DNA of 64,000 nt. Origin: Azospirillum brasilense. Lineage in GTDB: Bacteria > Pseudomonadota > Alphaproteobacteria > Azospirillales > Azospirillaceae. Of the stretch, positions 23,241 to 31,081 are shown piece by piece; position 1 is the stretch's first letter; each line of letters starts with the position of its first letter. Location: NCBI RefSeq assembly GCF_007827815.1, contig NZ_VITH01000003.1, positions 186,001 to 250,000 on the forward strand, written 5' to 3'. The position numbers and the translations under genes are program-made. The notes under the pieces are model-generated. The model was not told the origin of the DNA, ran no database searches, and saw only the letters and a list, made by a program, of their open reading frames with translations.

Positions 23241-24631
23241 TGAGCGCCCGCCGGATCGCCGAACAGGTCGCCGCCCACAAGGTCAGCGCCGTCGCCCTCT
23301 ACGACGAGTTGCTGGAACGGATCGCGGCGGAGAACCCGCGGCTGAACGCCATCGTCCATCTCGACCCGGAGGCCGGACGGGCGGAGGCGCGGGCCGCCGA
23401 CGCGCGGGCCGCGCGGGGCGAGGCGCTGCCCCTGCTCGGCGTGCCCTTCACGGTGAAGGACAACATCTGGGTGCGCGGCCAGCCGGTCCGCCAGGGATCG
23501 CGGCTGTTCGAGGGCTTCGTGGCGCCGGAGGACGCGGTGGCGGTGGCCCGGCTGCGCGCCGCCGGCGCCGTCTTCGCCGGGATCACCAACTGTTCGGAGT
23601 TCGCCTGCAAGGGGGTGACGACCAACCTCCTGCACGGCCCGACGCGGAATCCCTGGGATGTGGCGCTGACCCCCGGCGGCTCCTCCGGCGGGGCGGCCAG
23701 CGCGGTGGCGGCGGGCTTGGCGCCGCTGGCGCTCTGCACCGACGGCGGCGGCTCCACCCGCCGGCCCGCCGCCCATGTCGGGGTGGTCGGCATGAAGCCG
23801 TCGGCCGGAGTCGTCCCCCACCCCATCGGCTTCGCCGAGCCGGTGTTCGGCAACTCGGTGATCGGCCAGATGGCCCGCTCGGTCGCCGACGCGGCGCTGA
23901 TGCTCGACTCGCTGGCCGGGCCGGACCCGCGCGACCCGCAATCGGTGGCGCTGCCCGGCCGGTTCCTCGACGCCACGGCCAACCCCGACCCGGCGGGCCT
24001 GCGCATCGCCTACAGCCGGCGGCTGGGTCTCGACGCCCCCGTCGATCCGGAGGTCGCCGCCTGCGTGGAGCGCGCCGTCCACCGCCTCGCCGACGCCGGG
24101 GCCATCGTCGAGGAGGCTGACCCGGTGTGGCCCGCGGGGGCCGGGGAGAGCGGCCTGATGCCCCTCCAGTTCGCCGGCCTCGCCGCGCTCTACGGCGAGC
24201 GCTACCGGGCGACGCCGGACCTGTTCGACCCCGACATCGGCCAGCAGATCGACGCCGGTTTGCGCACCAGCGGCGCGGAGGTCGCCCGCGCCCTTCACCT
24301 GCGGGAGGAGGCGTACCGCGCGCTGGCGGCCCTCTTCACGCGGTACGATCTGCTGGTCTGCCCGACGACCCCGGTCACCGCTTGGCCGTTCGACCGGCTC
24401 GGCCCCGCCACCATCGACGGGCGCCCGGTGACGCCGCGCGGCCACGCGGTTTTCACGCCGCTGTTCAATCACTGCTACGCGCCGGCCTGCTCGGTCCCCT
24501 GCGGGGTGACGGAGGGCGGTGGGCTTCCGGTGGGGCTCCAGATCGCCGGTCCGCGCCTGTCCGATGCGGCGGTGCTGCGGCTGGCCGCCGCGGTGGAGGC
24601 CACCTCCGGTTATGCGCTGCCCTTTCCGTAA
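23231..24631 (+). CDS. Amidase-signature family hydrolase
   Basis: A 466-residue AS-family amidase with triad Lys76 (VPFTVKDNIW), Ser151 (PGGSSGGA) and Ser175 (DGGGSTRRP). The start ATG is within the end of the MFS gene. It resembles GatA and indoleacetamide- or aryl-amide hydrolases, but no neighbouring GatB/C exists, so a catabolic role is favoured. It differs clearly from the amidase at 10314, so the two are not recent duplicates. Confidence 0.9.
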   Translation: MRLMSARRIAEQVAAHKVSAVALYDELLERIAAENPRLNAIVHLDPEAGRAEARAADARAARGEALPLLGVPFTVKDNIWVRGQPVRQGSRLFEGFVAPEDAVAVARLRAAGAVFAGITNCSEFACKGVTTNLLHGPTRNPWDVALTPGGSSGGAASAVAAGLAPLALCTDGGGSTRRPAAHVGVVGMKPSAGVVPHPIGFAEPVFGNSVIGQMARSVADAALMLDSLAGPDPRDPQSVALPGRFLDATANPDPAGLRIAYSRRLGLDAPVDPEVAACVERAVHRLADAGAIVEEADPVWPAGAGESGLMPLQFAGLAALYGERYRATPDLFDPDIGQQIDAGLRTSGAEVARALHLREEAYRALAALFTRYDLLVCPTTPVTAWPFDRLGPATIDGRPVTPRGHAVFTPLFNHCYAPACSVPCGVTEGGGLPVGLQIAGPRLSDAAVLRLAAAVEATSGYALPFP

Positions 24632-24745
24632 CAGCTTTTCCAAGAAATGGAGGGCCAGCAATCGGGATAGAACAGACAGCCTGTTTTAATTACCATCGTA
24701 TTCTGGCAATCTTTGCCCGCAGAAGGGTGGAGCAAGGAGATACGG

Positions 24746-27700
24746 GTGAAGACCAGCGAGCCGGACCAGCGGCCTGGATGGTCGGCGCGTCGGTTGTCGA
24801 TTCTTTTCCTTGTGGTTGCGTTACCGCTGATCGCCTTCGAAGTGCACAGCATCCTGGAATTGCGCAAGTCCCGGGAAGCGGAAATCCGTGTGGATTCGAT
24901 GCAGCTTCTGGATCAGGTCGAATCCGAACAACAGCGCATCGCCGACGACATTAAACACGTTTTGGTTGCTCTTACCGAAATGGGGGTCGGGCGGCTGTCG
25001 CCAGCCGCATGCCAGGACACACTTCTCCGGATCAAAGCCAAATATCCCCCTTATCTGGCCGTGAGCGTCAGCAACCGGTCCGGGACCATCTGGTGTTCCA
25101 CCGAACCGCAGGCGCGCGGCCTGTCGGTCGCCGACCGCAGCTATTGGCAGGAGGCGCTGACCACTGGAGAGCAGAGCCAGGGGGCCACCCTGACCTCCCG
25201 CACCACGGGCCGCCCCTCCATCCCCTTCGCCCTGGCCTACAAGGACGAGAGCGGCGCTCCGTCGGGAGTGGTCACGGTGCTGCTCGATACCACCTGGCTG
25301 AACCTGTTCCTGCGCGAAAAGACCCTGCCGGCCGAGGCGGAGGTGGTGATCGCCGACCGCTCGGGCATCGTCCTGGCGCACCAGCCGGACACACCGGACA
25401 CCGTCGGCAAGCCATTGACCAATCCCTATCAGGCGATGCTGGACCGTGGGGAGCGGCGCGTGGTCGAGGCGCCCGGACCGGACGGCCGGATGCGGGTCAC
25501 CGCGGTGTCTCCGCTGGCCGCCGGCGTTCCCAACCTCTACGTCCATGTCAGCCTCGACAAGGACCGCTCCATGCAGCCGGTCAACGAGGCGGCACAGCGC
25601 ACGCTTCTGATCTTCGCCGGGCTTTTCCTGTTCGCCGGGCTGATCGTCGGCTGGAGCCTGTGGCGTTTCCTGCGCGCCCACGAATTGGCGCGCAGCAACG
25701 CGCTGCGCATGGCGGCGGTGCTCGGCAGCACGGTGGACGGCGTGATCGAGCTGGATCGCGACTGGCGTTTCACCTCCCTGAACGACAAGGCGATCTCCCT
25801 GATCGCCCAGGGCCGCGACCTGCGCGGCCGCTCGCTGTGGGACGCCTTCCCCGAACTGGTCGATACGCCGCTGTGGCGCAAAGCCCATCAGGCGATGATC
25901 GACCAGACGCCCACCGACGCCGAGTTCCAGGGCGTGCGCACCGAGCGCTGGTTCTGGATGCGGGCCTTCCCCAACGCCAACGGCATGTCCGTCTATCTTC
26001 TCGACATCACCCGGCGCCGCCAGGCCGAGGACGATCTGCGCAAAAGCAAGGACCGGCTGAGCCTCGCCCTGGAATCGGCCATGGCGGGGTCCTTCGACTG
26101 GGATCTGGCGACCGGCCAGGGCCACTGGTCGGAGGAGACCTTCCGCATCTTCGGGCTCGACCCGGCCGTGCACGAGGCGACCAGCGCCATGTGGCGGTCG
26201 GTGGTCCATCCCGACGACTTCGACATCGCCACGCTGAAGGCCCAGACGGAGATGCTCGCCGAACGGCGCGCCTACATCCGCCTGGAATACCGCATCGTCC
26301 AGCCCAGCGGTGACGTCCGCTGGGTCTCGTCGATCGGGCGTGTCAGCTATGGCCTGGACGGTACGCCGCTGCAATTCAGCGGCCTGAACCTCGACATCAC
26401 CGAGCGCAAGGCGCTGGAAGAAGCCCTGCGGCGCAGCGAGGAGCGGCTGACCATCGCCCTGGCCGCATCGGAAGCCGGCATCTGGGATTTCGACCTGCGC
26501 GACCGGACGCTGGCCTGGTCGGACGGCATGTACCGGCTGTACGGCGTCACCCCGGACAATTTCACGCCCGGCGAGGACAGCTTCTTCGAACTGGTCCACC
26601 CGGCCGACCGGGACACGGTGCGCCGCTTCACGAAGGACGTTCTGGAGGCCCGGCGCTCCGATTACCGCGGCGAGTTCCGCATCCTCCATCCGCGCGACGG
26701 GGTGCGCTGGATCATGGCGATCGGCCGCCCCGTCTACGACAGCGGGCGTCTGGTCCGGCTCAGCGGGCTGAACCTCGACATCACCGGGCGCAAGGCGATG
26801 GAGGAGGCCCTGCGCGAGGCCAAGGCCAAGGCCGACGAAGCCAACGTCTCCAAATCGAAGTTCCTGGCCGCGGCCAGCCACGACCTGCGCCAACCGCTGC
26901 AATCCGCCCTTCTGTTCGCCGGCGTCCTGCAACGCCACGTCGATCCCGACAAGGGGCGAGGCCCGCTGGCTTCGCTGGAGCGGGCGCTGGAGACGCTGAA
27001 GAATCTTCTCGACAGCCTTCTGGACGTGTCGCGCCTGGACGCCGGCGTCATCACCCCGCAGATCGGCACGCTGGCCCTGCGCCCGCTGCTGGAGGAGATC
27101 GAGGCGGCCTACGCCCCGATCGCCGCGAGCAAGGGGTTGGAGTTCGCCGTTGCCCAACCCGCGCAGGATCTGGCGGTGCGCAGCGACCGGCTGCTGCTCG
27201 GCCGGATGCTCCGCAATCTGGTGGAGAACGCCATCCGCTACACCGAGACGGGCTACGTCCGCGTGTCCTGCCAGGCGACGAACGGGACCGTCCGCATCAC
27301 CGTGCAGGACAGCGGCATCGGCATCTCGGCGGAGCAGCAGACCAAGGTGTTCGAGGAGTTCCATCAGGTCGCCAACCCGGAGCGCGACCGCAGCCAGGGG
27401 CTCGGGCTCGGGCTGGCCATCGTGCAGCGGCTGTCGCGGCTGCTGAACCATCCGGTGTCGGTCCGCTCCGAACCGGCGCATGGCTCGGTTTTCTCCATCG
27501 AGGCGCCGCGCGCCGCCGCACCGGCCGTCTCCCTTCCCGCCCCCGAGGCCGAGGTCGCGCCGTCCGGAGAGGGGCGGCTGGCCGTCCTGGTCGAGGACGA
27601 CGTGATCGTCCTGATGGGCTTGCGGACCATCTTCCAGGAATGGGGGTACGAGGTCGTGGTGGCCGGCTCCGCCGAGCAGGCGCTGGAGCGGCTGCGCGGG

Positions 27701-27964
27701 CTGGCCCGCCGGCCCGACCTGATCATCGCCGATTACCGGCTGCGCAACGGCCGGATCGGCACGGAGGCCATCGTGCAGATCCGCGGGCTGGTCGGCTCGC
27801 CGGTTCCCGCCATCATCCTGACCGGAGAGATCGGCACCGACTGCGACCGCGACGCGGCGGCGCTCGGGCTCGCCGTGGTGCGCAAGCCGATCACGCCGCG
27901 GCAGCTTCAAGGCGCCATCCAGGATCTTCTGAACCACAACCCGTTGAGCCAGACCGGGGATTGA
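24746..27964 (+). CDS. Hybrid sensor histidine kinase (Cache, three PAS, HisKA, HATPase, receiver)
   Basis: A 1072-residue membrane kinase; the GTG start is fixed by AGCAAGGAG seven bases upstream. Order: TM1 (about 17-33), periplasmic Cache sensor (about 40-280; NRSGTIWCST, SVADRSYWQEAL), TM2 (about 285-307), PAS near 330-440, two PAS/PAC units near 450-700 (each ending SGLNLDIT.RKA), HisKA with His712 (ASHDLRQPLQ), HATPase (N box ENAIRYTETG, G boxes DSGIGIS and GLGLGLAIV) and a C-terminal receiver with Asp996 (IIADYRLRNG). The HDLRQPL kinases with a trailing receiver often pair with LuxR-type regulators. No cognate regulator is adjacent. It stands alone after the amidase gene and could sense a small extracellular ligand. 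Confidence 0.92.
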   Translation: MKTSEPDQRPGWSARRLSILFLVVALPLIAFEVHSILELRKSREAEIRVDSMQLLDQVESEQQRIADDIKHVLVALTEMGVGRLSPAACQDTLLRIKAKYPPYLAVSVSNRSGTIWCSTEPQARGLSVADRSYWQEALTTGEQSQGATLTSRTTGRPSIPFALAYKDESGAPSGVVTVLLDTTWLNLFLREKTLPAEAEVVIADRSGIVLAHQPDTPDTVGKPLTNPYQAMLDRGERRVVEAPGPDGRMRVTAVSPLAAGVPNLYVHVSLDKDRSMQPVNEAAQRTLLIFAGLFLFAGLIVGWSLWRFLRAHELARSNALRMAAVLGSTVDGVIELDRDWRFTSLNDKAISLIAQGRDLRGRSLWDAFPELVDTPLWRKAHQAMIDQTPTDAEFQGVRTERWFWMRAFPNANGMSVYLLDITRRRQAEDDLRKSKDRLSLALESAMAGSFDWDLATGQGHWSEETFRIFGLDPAVHEATSAMWRSVVHPDDFDIATLKAQTEMLAERRAYIRLEYRIVQPSGDVRWVSSIGRVSYGLDGTPLQFSGLNLDITERKALEEALRRSEERLTIALAASEAGIWDFDLRDRTLAWSDGMYRLYGVTPDNFTPGEDSFFELVHPADRDTVRRFTKDVLEARRSDYRGEFRILHPRDGVRWIMAIGRPVYDSGRLVRLSGLNLDITGRKAMEEALREAKAKADEANVSKSKFLAAASHDLRQPLQSALLFAGVLQRHVDPDKGRGPLASLERALETLKNLLDSLLDVSRLDAGVITPQIGTLALRPLLEEIEAAYAPIAASKGLEFAVAQPAQDLAVRSDRLLLGRMLRNLVENAIRYTETGYVRVSCQATNGTVRITVQDSGIGISAEQQTKVFEEFHQVANPERDRSQGLGLGLAIVQRLSRLLNHPVSVRSEPAHGSVFSIEAPRAAAPAVSLPAPEAEVAPSGEGRLAVLVEDDVIVLMGLRTIFQEWGYEVVVAGSAEQALERLRGLARRPDLIIADYRLRNGRIGTEAIVQIRGLVGSPVPAIILTGEIGTDCDRDAAALGLAVVRKPITPRQLQGAIQDLLNHNPLSQTGD

Positions 27965-28034
27965 ACCGCACCCCAGCCGGTGGTTTTGGCCGGGGAGCGC
28001 GAGCGGTGGGCGGCGGACAAAAAGCGGACCAGCC

Positions 28035-28063
28035 TTGACGGGGCAGTGACGCTGCCCTACATT
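28035..28063 (+). promoter_or_regulatory. Predicted sigma-70-type promoter with overlapping dyad
   Basis: TTGACG (28035-28040), 17 bases, TACATT (28058-28063). The dyad TGCA-C-TGCA (28065-28073) lies just after the -10 box within TTGTGCACTGCAACA, well placed for a repressor. TGC/GCA dyads of this type are reported for the PHB regulator PhaR in alphaproteobacteria, but the match is only suggestive. Confidence 0.45.
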
Positions 28064-28135
28064 GTGCACTGCAACATAATGATAAGTCCTTTCTCCAGGG
28101 GGAGACGCCTTCTCAATCCTTTGAGGAGGTCCCTT

Positions 28136-28324
28136 ATGAACACGCCTTCGCCTTTCGCTTCCGCCCTTCCCTCCGAACGCGATCTGCGGCTCATCCGCCG
28201 CAAGGCCGCACAATTGCGCGCCGAGCATCTCCGGTCCCTGCTGGGCCGGCTGGCCGCGTTCCTGAAAGGACGGACGGCGGACCTCGATCCCCACCGACTG
28301 GGTGGCGGCCGGGCCGCCGGCTAA
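28136..28324 (+). CDS. Small basic protein, unknown function
   Basis: A 62-residue ORF beginning MNTPSPFASALPSERD, supported by a near-perfect ribosome site (TTGAGGAGGTCCCTT before ATG) and a plausible promoter 73-101 bases upstream. The middle (residues about 15-47) is a predicted amphipathic basic helix, LRLIRRKAAQLRAEHLRSLL, with a hydrophilic tail. The strong promoter and ribosome site suggest high expression. I do not recognise a family; it is shorter and different in motif from the DUF1127 proteins it superficially recalls. Confidence 0.6.
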   Translation: MNTPSPFASALPSERDLRLIRRKAAQLRAEHLRSLLGRLAAFLKGRTADLDPHRLGGGRAAG

Positions 28325-28479
28325 CGACGGACGGCCCATCTTTTCCCTGACACAGCGGCAGTGACGCCCCGCCATGCCCGGCACATCCGTTTGCGGGCGC
28401 ATGGCGTAGCGCTGGCCCGGCGGCGGTCCGCGACAGCGGCGCCGCGCGGGCCGGTTGTTCTTCGGTTGGAGTTTTTGAC

Positions 28480-29442
28480 ATGCAGAAACGAGCGGTCGCC
28501 CTGGGCGGCTTCGGTGGGTTCAACCTGCACGGCGCGGGCGTGCTGACGGCGCTCGACCGCCTGGAGCGGATGCCCGACCTGTTCACGGTCACCTCCGGGC
28601 AGATCGTCGTGCTGGCCGCCTGGTTGCGCGGCGAGGACGTGCGCCGCCTGCTTCTCGAACACACGGGGGCGTCCGGCGGGCTGCTCCAGGCTTGGCAGAC
28701 CGCCCTGTTCGGGCACAAGGGCGTGTTCCGCCCGGTGCTGGGCGAGCATGCCCGGCGCTGGCTGGACGTCCCGCTGTCGCCCTCGGCGGTGCTGGAGCGG
28801 CTGATGCCGGCCCGCCAGTACGCCCCGGTGCGCGACCGCGACACCGTGGCCGAGATCGCCCGCACCCTGAACGAGGCCGAGGTCGGCGTCGTCTTCAACA
28901 CCTACGATTTCCGCTCCGGCAACGGGCTGCTGCACGGCAACGCCGCCGCACGCCGCCTGATGGCCGGCGAGGTCGGGCTGGAGGACATCACCGCCGAGGC
29001 GGTGGAAAGCGCCCTCTGGCTCTATCTCTACGGTTTCGAGGAGGCGCCCGGCGGGCTGATCGACGGCGCCTACCACCGCAGCATCATTCTGTCGGAGTTG
29101 CACGGCTTCGACGAGGTGACGGTGGCCGCCCCCTTCCCGGTCTCCTGGATCGGGCCGGTGCCGCGCAATCAGCTTGAGGTGGAGAATTGGAAGATCCGCC
29201 AGTGGTTCGCCAACTCCTACAAGGCGGAGGTCGCGCGGCTGCGCCGGGTGATCGAGCTGATGGAGCGCGGCACGCTGAACGACCCGGCCTACCGCATCCG
29301 CTCGCTGACCGAACTGCCGCTGCGCCGCCATTACGGCTATTTTGACTATTTCACCGAGAAGGCCGAGGTGTTCGACGACGCGCTGGCCCAGGCGCTCGAC
29401 CATTTCGGCGGCCCGGCGCACGAACGGCGGCGCGCCGGCTGA
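28480..29442 (+). CDS. Patatin-like (phospholipase fold) protein with variant nucleophile motif
   Basis: A 320-residue cytoplasmic protein. The N-terminal glycine loop GGFGGFNLHGAGVL matches the patatin oxyanion hole. The nucleophile elbow, normally GxSxG, reads VTSGQIV, keeping Ser but not the flanking glycines. The second catalytic Asp motif DG[GA] is present as GLIDGAYH. It may be a lipid acyl hydrolase of unusual specificity or an inactive relative. The start at 28480 follows a weak G-poor leader (TTGGAG at -15). Neighbours (small basic protein, methyltransferase) give no pathway. Confidence 0.65.
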   Translation: MQKRAVALGGFGGFNLHGAGVLTALDRLERMPDLFTVTSGQIVVLAAWLRGEDVRRLLLEHTGASGGLLQAWQTALFGHKGVFRPVLGEHARRWLDVPLSPSAVLERLMPARQYAPVRDRDTVAEIARTLNEAEVGVVFNTYDFRSGNGLLHGNAAARRLMAGEVGLEDITAEAVESALWLYLYGFEEAPGGLIDGAYHRSIILSELHGFDEVTVAAPFPVSWIGPVPRNQLEVENWKIRQWFANSYKAEVARLRRVIELMERGTLNDPAYRIRSLTELPLRRHYGYFDYFTEKAEVFDDALAQALDHFGGPAHERRRAG

Positions 29443-29451
29443 CCGCCTGAT

Positions 29452-29475
29452 CGGGTGACCGGGTGACCGGGTGAC
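29452..29475. repeat. Three perfect 8-bp tandem repeats
   Basis: CGGGTGAC is repeated three times without interruption between the stops of the convergent patatin-like and methyltransferase genes. It could be a slippage-generated microsatellite. Confidence 0.8.
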
Positions 29476-29490
29476 GGACGGCCCGGCGGC

Positions 29491-30123
29491 TCAGGCCGCG
29501 CGGGCCTCCACCAGTTTCACGCAGTCGCCCATCACGAAGCGGCTGTCCAGCGCCCCCATGCCGGCCTGCGGCAGATGGGCCTCGTAGCCGGCGGTGTAGC
29601 GGGCGCCGAAGGCGAAGCTCAGCCAGGGCGACACCACGCGCATCCACAGCCGGGCCGCCGGGCGCTCCGACTGGGTGTAGTCGAGGATGCGCAGCGTCCC
29701 CTCCGGTTTCAGGATGCGCCGCATCTCGCGCAGCACCGGCACCTGCAGTTCCTCCGGCAGGACGCAGAAGACGAAGGTCGCCACCACATGGTCGAAATGG
29801 CCGTCGGGAAAGCCGGTGGCGGCCAGATCCAGCACCCGGAACGTCACCGCCCGCCCCAGCCGGTCCGCCCGTTTGGCGGCGCGGGCCAGCATGGCCGGGC
29901 TGGCGTCCACCGCGGTCACGCAGGCGGCGGCGGGGTAGAAGGGGATGTTGCGGCCGGTGCCCGCCCCGGCGTCGAGGATGCGCCCGGACAGGCCGCGGAA
30001 GGTCCCCTGCCGCAGCCGCCGCTTCCACATCACCTCGTAGCCGAGGTCCAACGCGTCGTAGAGCGGGGCGATGCGTTCGTAGGTGCGCACATAGCCGGTC
30101 TGCATGGCTGGGCCGGTCTGCAT
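29491..30123 (-). CDS. Class I SAM-dependent methyltransferase
   Basis: A 210-residue methyltransferase of the UbiE/PmtA-like small group. SAM motif I is ILDAGAGTGRNIPFYP, motif II TAVDASPAMLARA and the post-motif FDHVVATFVFCVLP; the N-terminus YERIAPLYDALDLGYE is typical of UbiE/phospholipid N-methyltransferase relatives. The start is at 30123 (GGTGGAG upstream); the second Met at 30105 is possible. The neighbouring patatin-like gene would fit membrane-lipid metabolism, but this is only proximity. Confidence 0.85.
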   Translation of the reverse strand: MQTGPAMQTGYVRTYERIAPLYDALDLGYEVMWKRRLRQGTFRGLSGRILDAGAGTGRNIPFYPAAACVTAVDASPAMLARAAKRADRLGRAVTFRVLDLAATGFPDGHFDHVVATFVFCVLPEELQVPVLREMRRILKPEGTLRILDYTQSERPAARLWMRVVSPWLSFAFGARYTAGYEAHLPQAGMGALDSRFVMGDCVKLVEARAA

Positions 30124-30270
30124 GGTTCGAGGACTCCACCGAAGCGGCCGGCCCGCACCGGGGACGCGGAGGACCGGAAGCGCGTTTTGCCTGTTCTTCC
30201 TTTCATAGCAGGCGAATGTGACGGATCATCGCGCCTGGGATGCGAAGCCCGGAAACGGATTGGAGATGGC

Positions 30271-30600
30271 ATGGATGCGCTGAACCCGGCGGCGGAGGCC
30301 CGCCGTCAGGCCGGACTGGAAATCCAGGCGCTGGCCGAGGATTTCGAACAGAGCGACGAGGCCGCCTTCCTGCGGATGCGCATCATCGGCGGGGTGGTGG
30401 CGGGGGTGGTGACGCTGGTCCTCCTGGTGCTGCTGACAGCCGGGGCGGACTGGCGCTATCTGTTCGGCTTCTGGGTGGTGATCGTCGGCTTCATCGGGAT
30501 CGGCTACGCCGTGTCGGTCTACCGGCAGCGGCAGCAGACCGCAAGGCTGCGCGCCCTGGCGACCCGCTGGCTGACCGGCGGAACGGTCCCGCCGGTCTGA
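30271..30600 (+). CDS. Small two-helix membrane protein, unknown function
   Basis: A 109-residue protein: acidic cytoplasmic N-terminus (LAEDFEQSDEAAFLRMR), two hydrophobic helices (about residues 38-57 and 65-82), then a basic tail (YRQRQQTARLRALATRW). GGAG lies eight bases before the ATG. The hairpin topology resembles small inner-membrane modulators, but I recognise no family. Confidence 0.65.
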   Translation: MDALNPAAEARRQAGLEIQALAEDFEQSDEAAFLRMRIIGGVVAGVVTLVLLVLLTAGADWRYLFGFWVVIVGFIGIGYAVSVYRQRQQTARLRALATRWLTGGTVPPV

Positions 30601-30625
30601 GGATAGGCCGGATTATGGGGCCGGG

Positions 30626-30955
30626 TCAGGAGGCGCGCGAACCGCGGCGCTTGCGGCGGCGCTGGAAGCGCTGGATGCGCTCGATCACCTCGCCCATGTC
30701 CGCCGCCTCCTCCACCTCGCCGAGATGCAGAAGGACGCGGATGTAGGTGTCGATCAGGCCGAGGACGGCCTCCTCGTCGGTCACGCCGTAGGCCGCCTGG
30801 CCCAGGGCGTCGACGATCAGGGTCCCGCTGTCGGCCAGCGCCTCGGCCACCTCGTTGATGGCGCGGTCGAGGGCGGTGTCGTCCCCGTCCGGCGCTTCCA
30901 GCACCGGATCGAGGATGTCGGGGAAGGAAAGCCGGTCGGCGGGATAGCCAGCCAT
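30626..30955 (-). CDS. Conserved-looking hypothetical protein, acidic with basic tail
   Basis: A 109-residue protein starting MAGYPADRLSFPD after GGAGAG; an in-frame TTG two codons upstream is less likely. It is acidic and helical (DDTALDRAINEVAEALADSG, LIDTYIRVLLHLGEVEEAADMG) and ends in a strongly basic tail, QRRRKRRG, that might bind nucleic acid. It is encoded just after RNase J on the same strand, 127 bases away, so a link to RNA metabolism is possible. No known domain recognised. Confidence 0.6.
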   Translation of the reverse strand: MAGYPADRLSFPDILDPVLEAPDGDDTALDRAINEVAEALADSGTLIVDALGQAAYGVTDEEAVLGLIDTYIRVLLHLGEVEEAADMGEVIERIQRFQRRRKRRGSRAS

Positions 30956-31081
30956 GGGCAACTCTCCAAGAAAAAAACAGGGCCGTGAACCGGCCCCTGG
31001 TGCGCGCGAACGGAGGGCGGTTGTCCCCCTTCTGGTGATTCGTGGCCCGATGAAAGGTGGCGGTCGGGGATGATGGCAGCG

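Noticed and set aside
24821..28402. A 1193-codon open frame on the strand opposite the hybrid histidine kinase
   Set aside because: High-GC codon usage leaves the antisense frame open; its translation is Gly/Arg/His/Ala-rich low-complexity with no domain, while the sense frame has a full kinase architecture.
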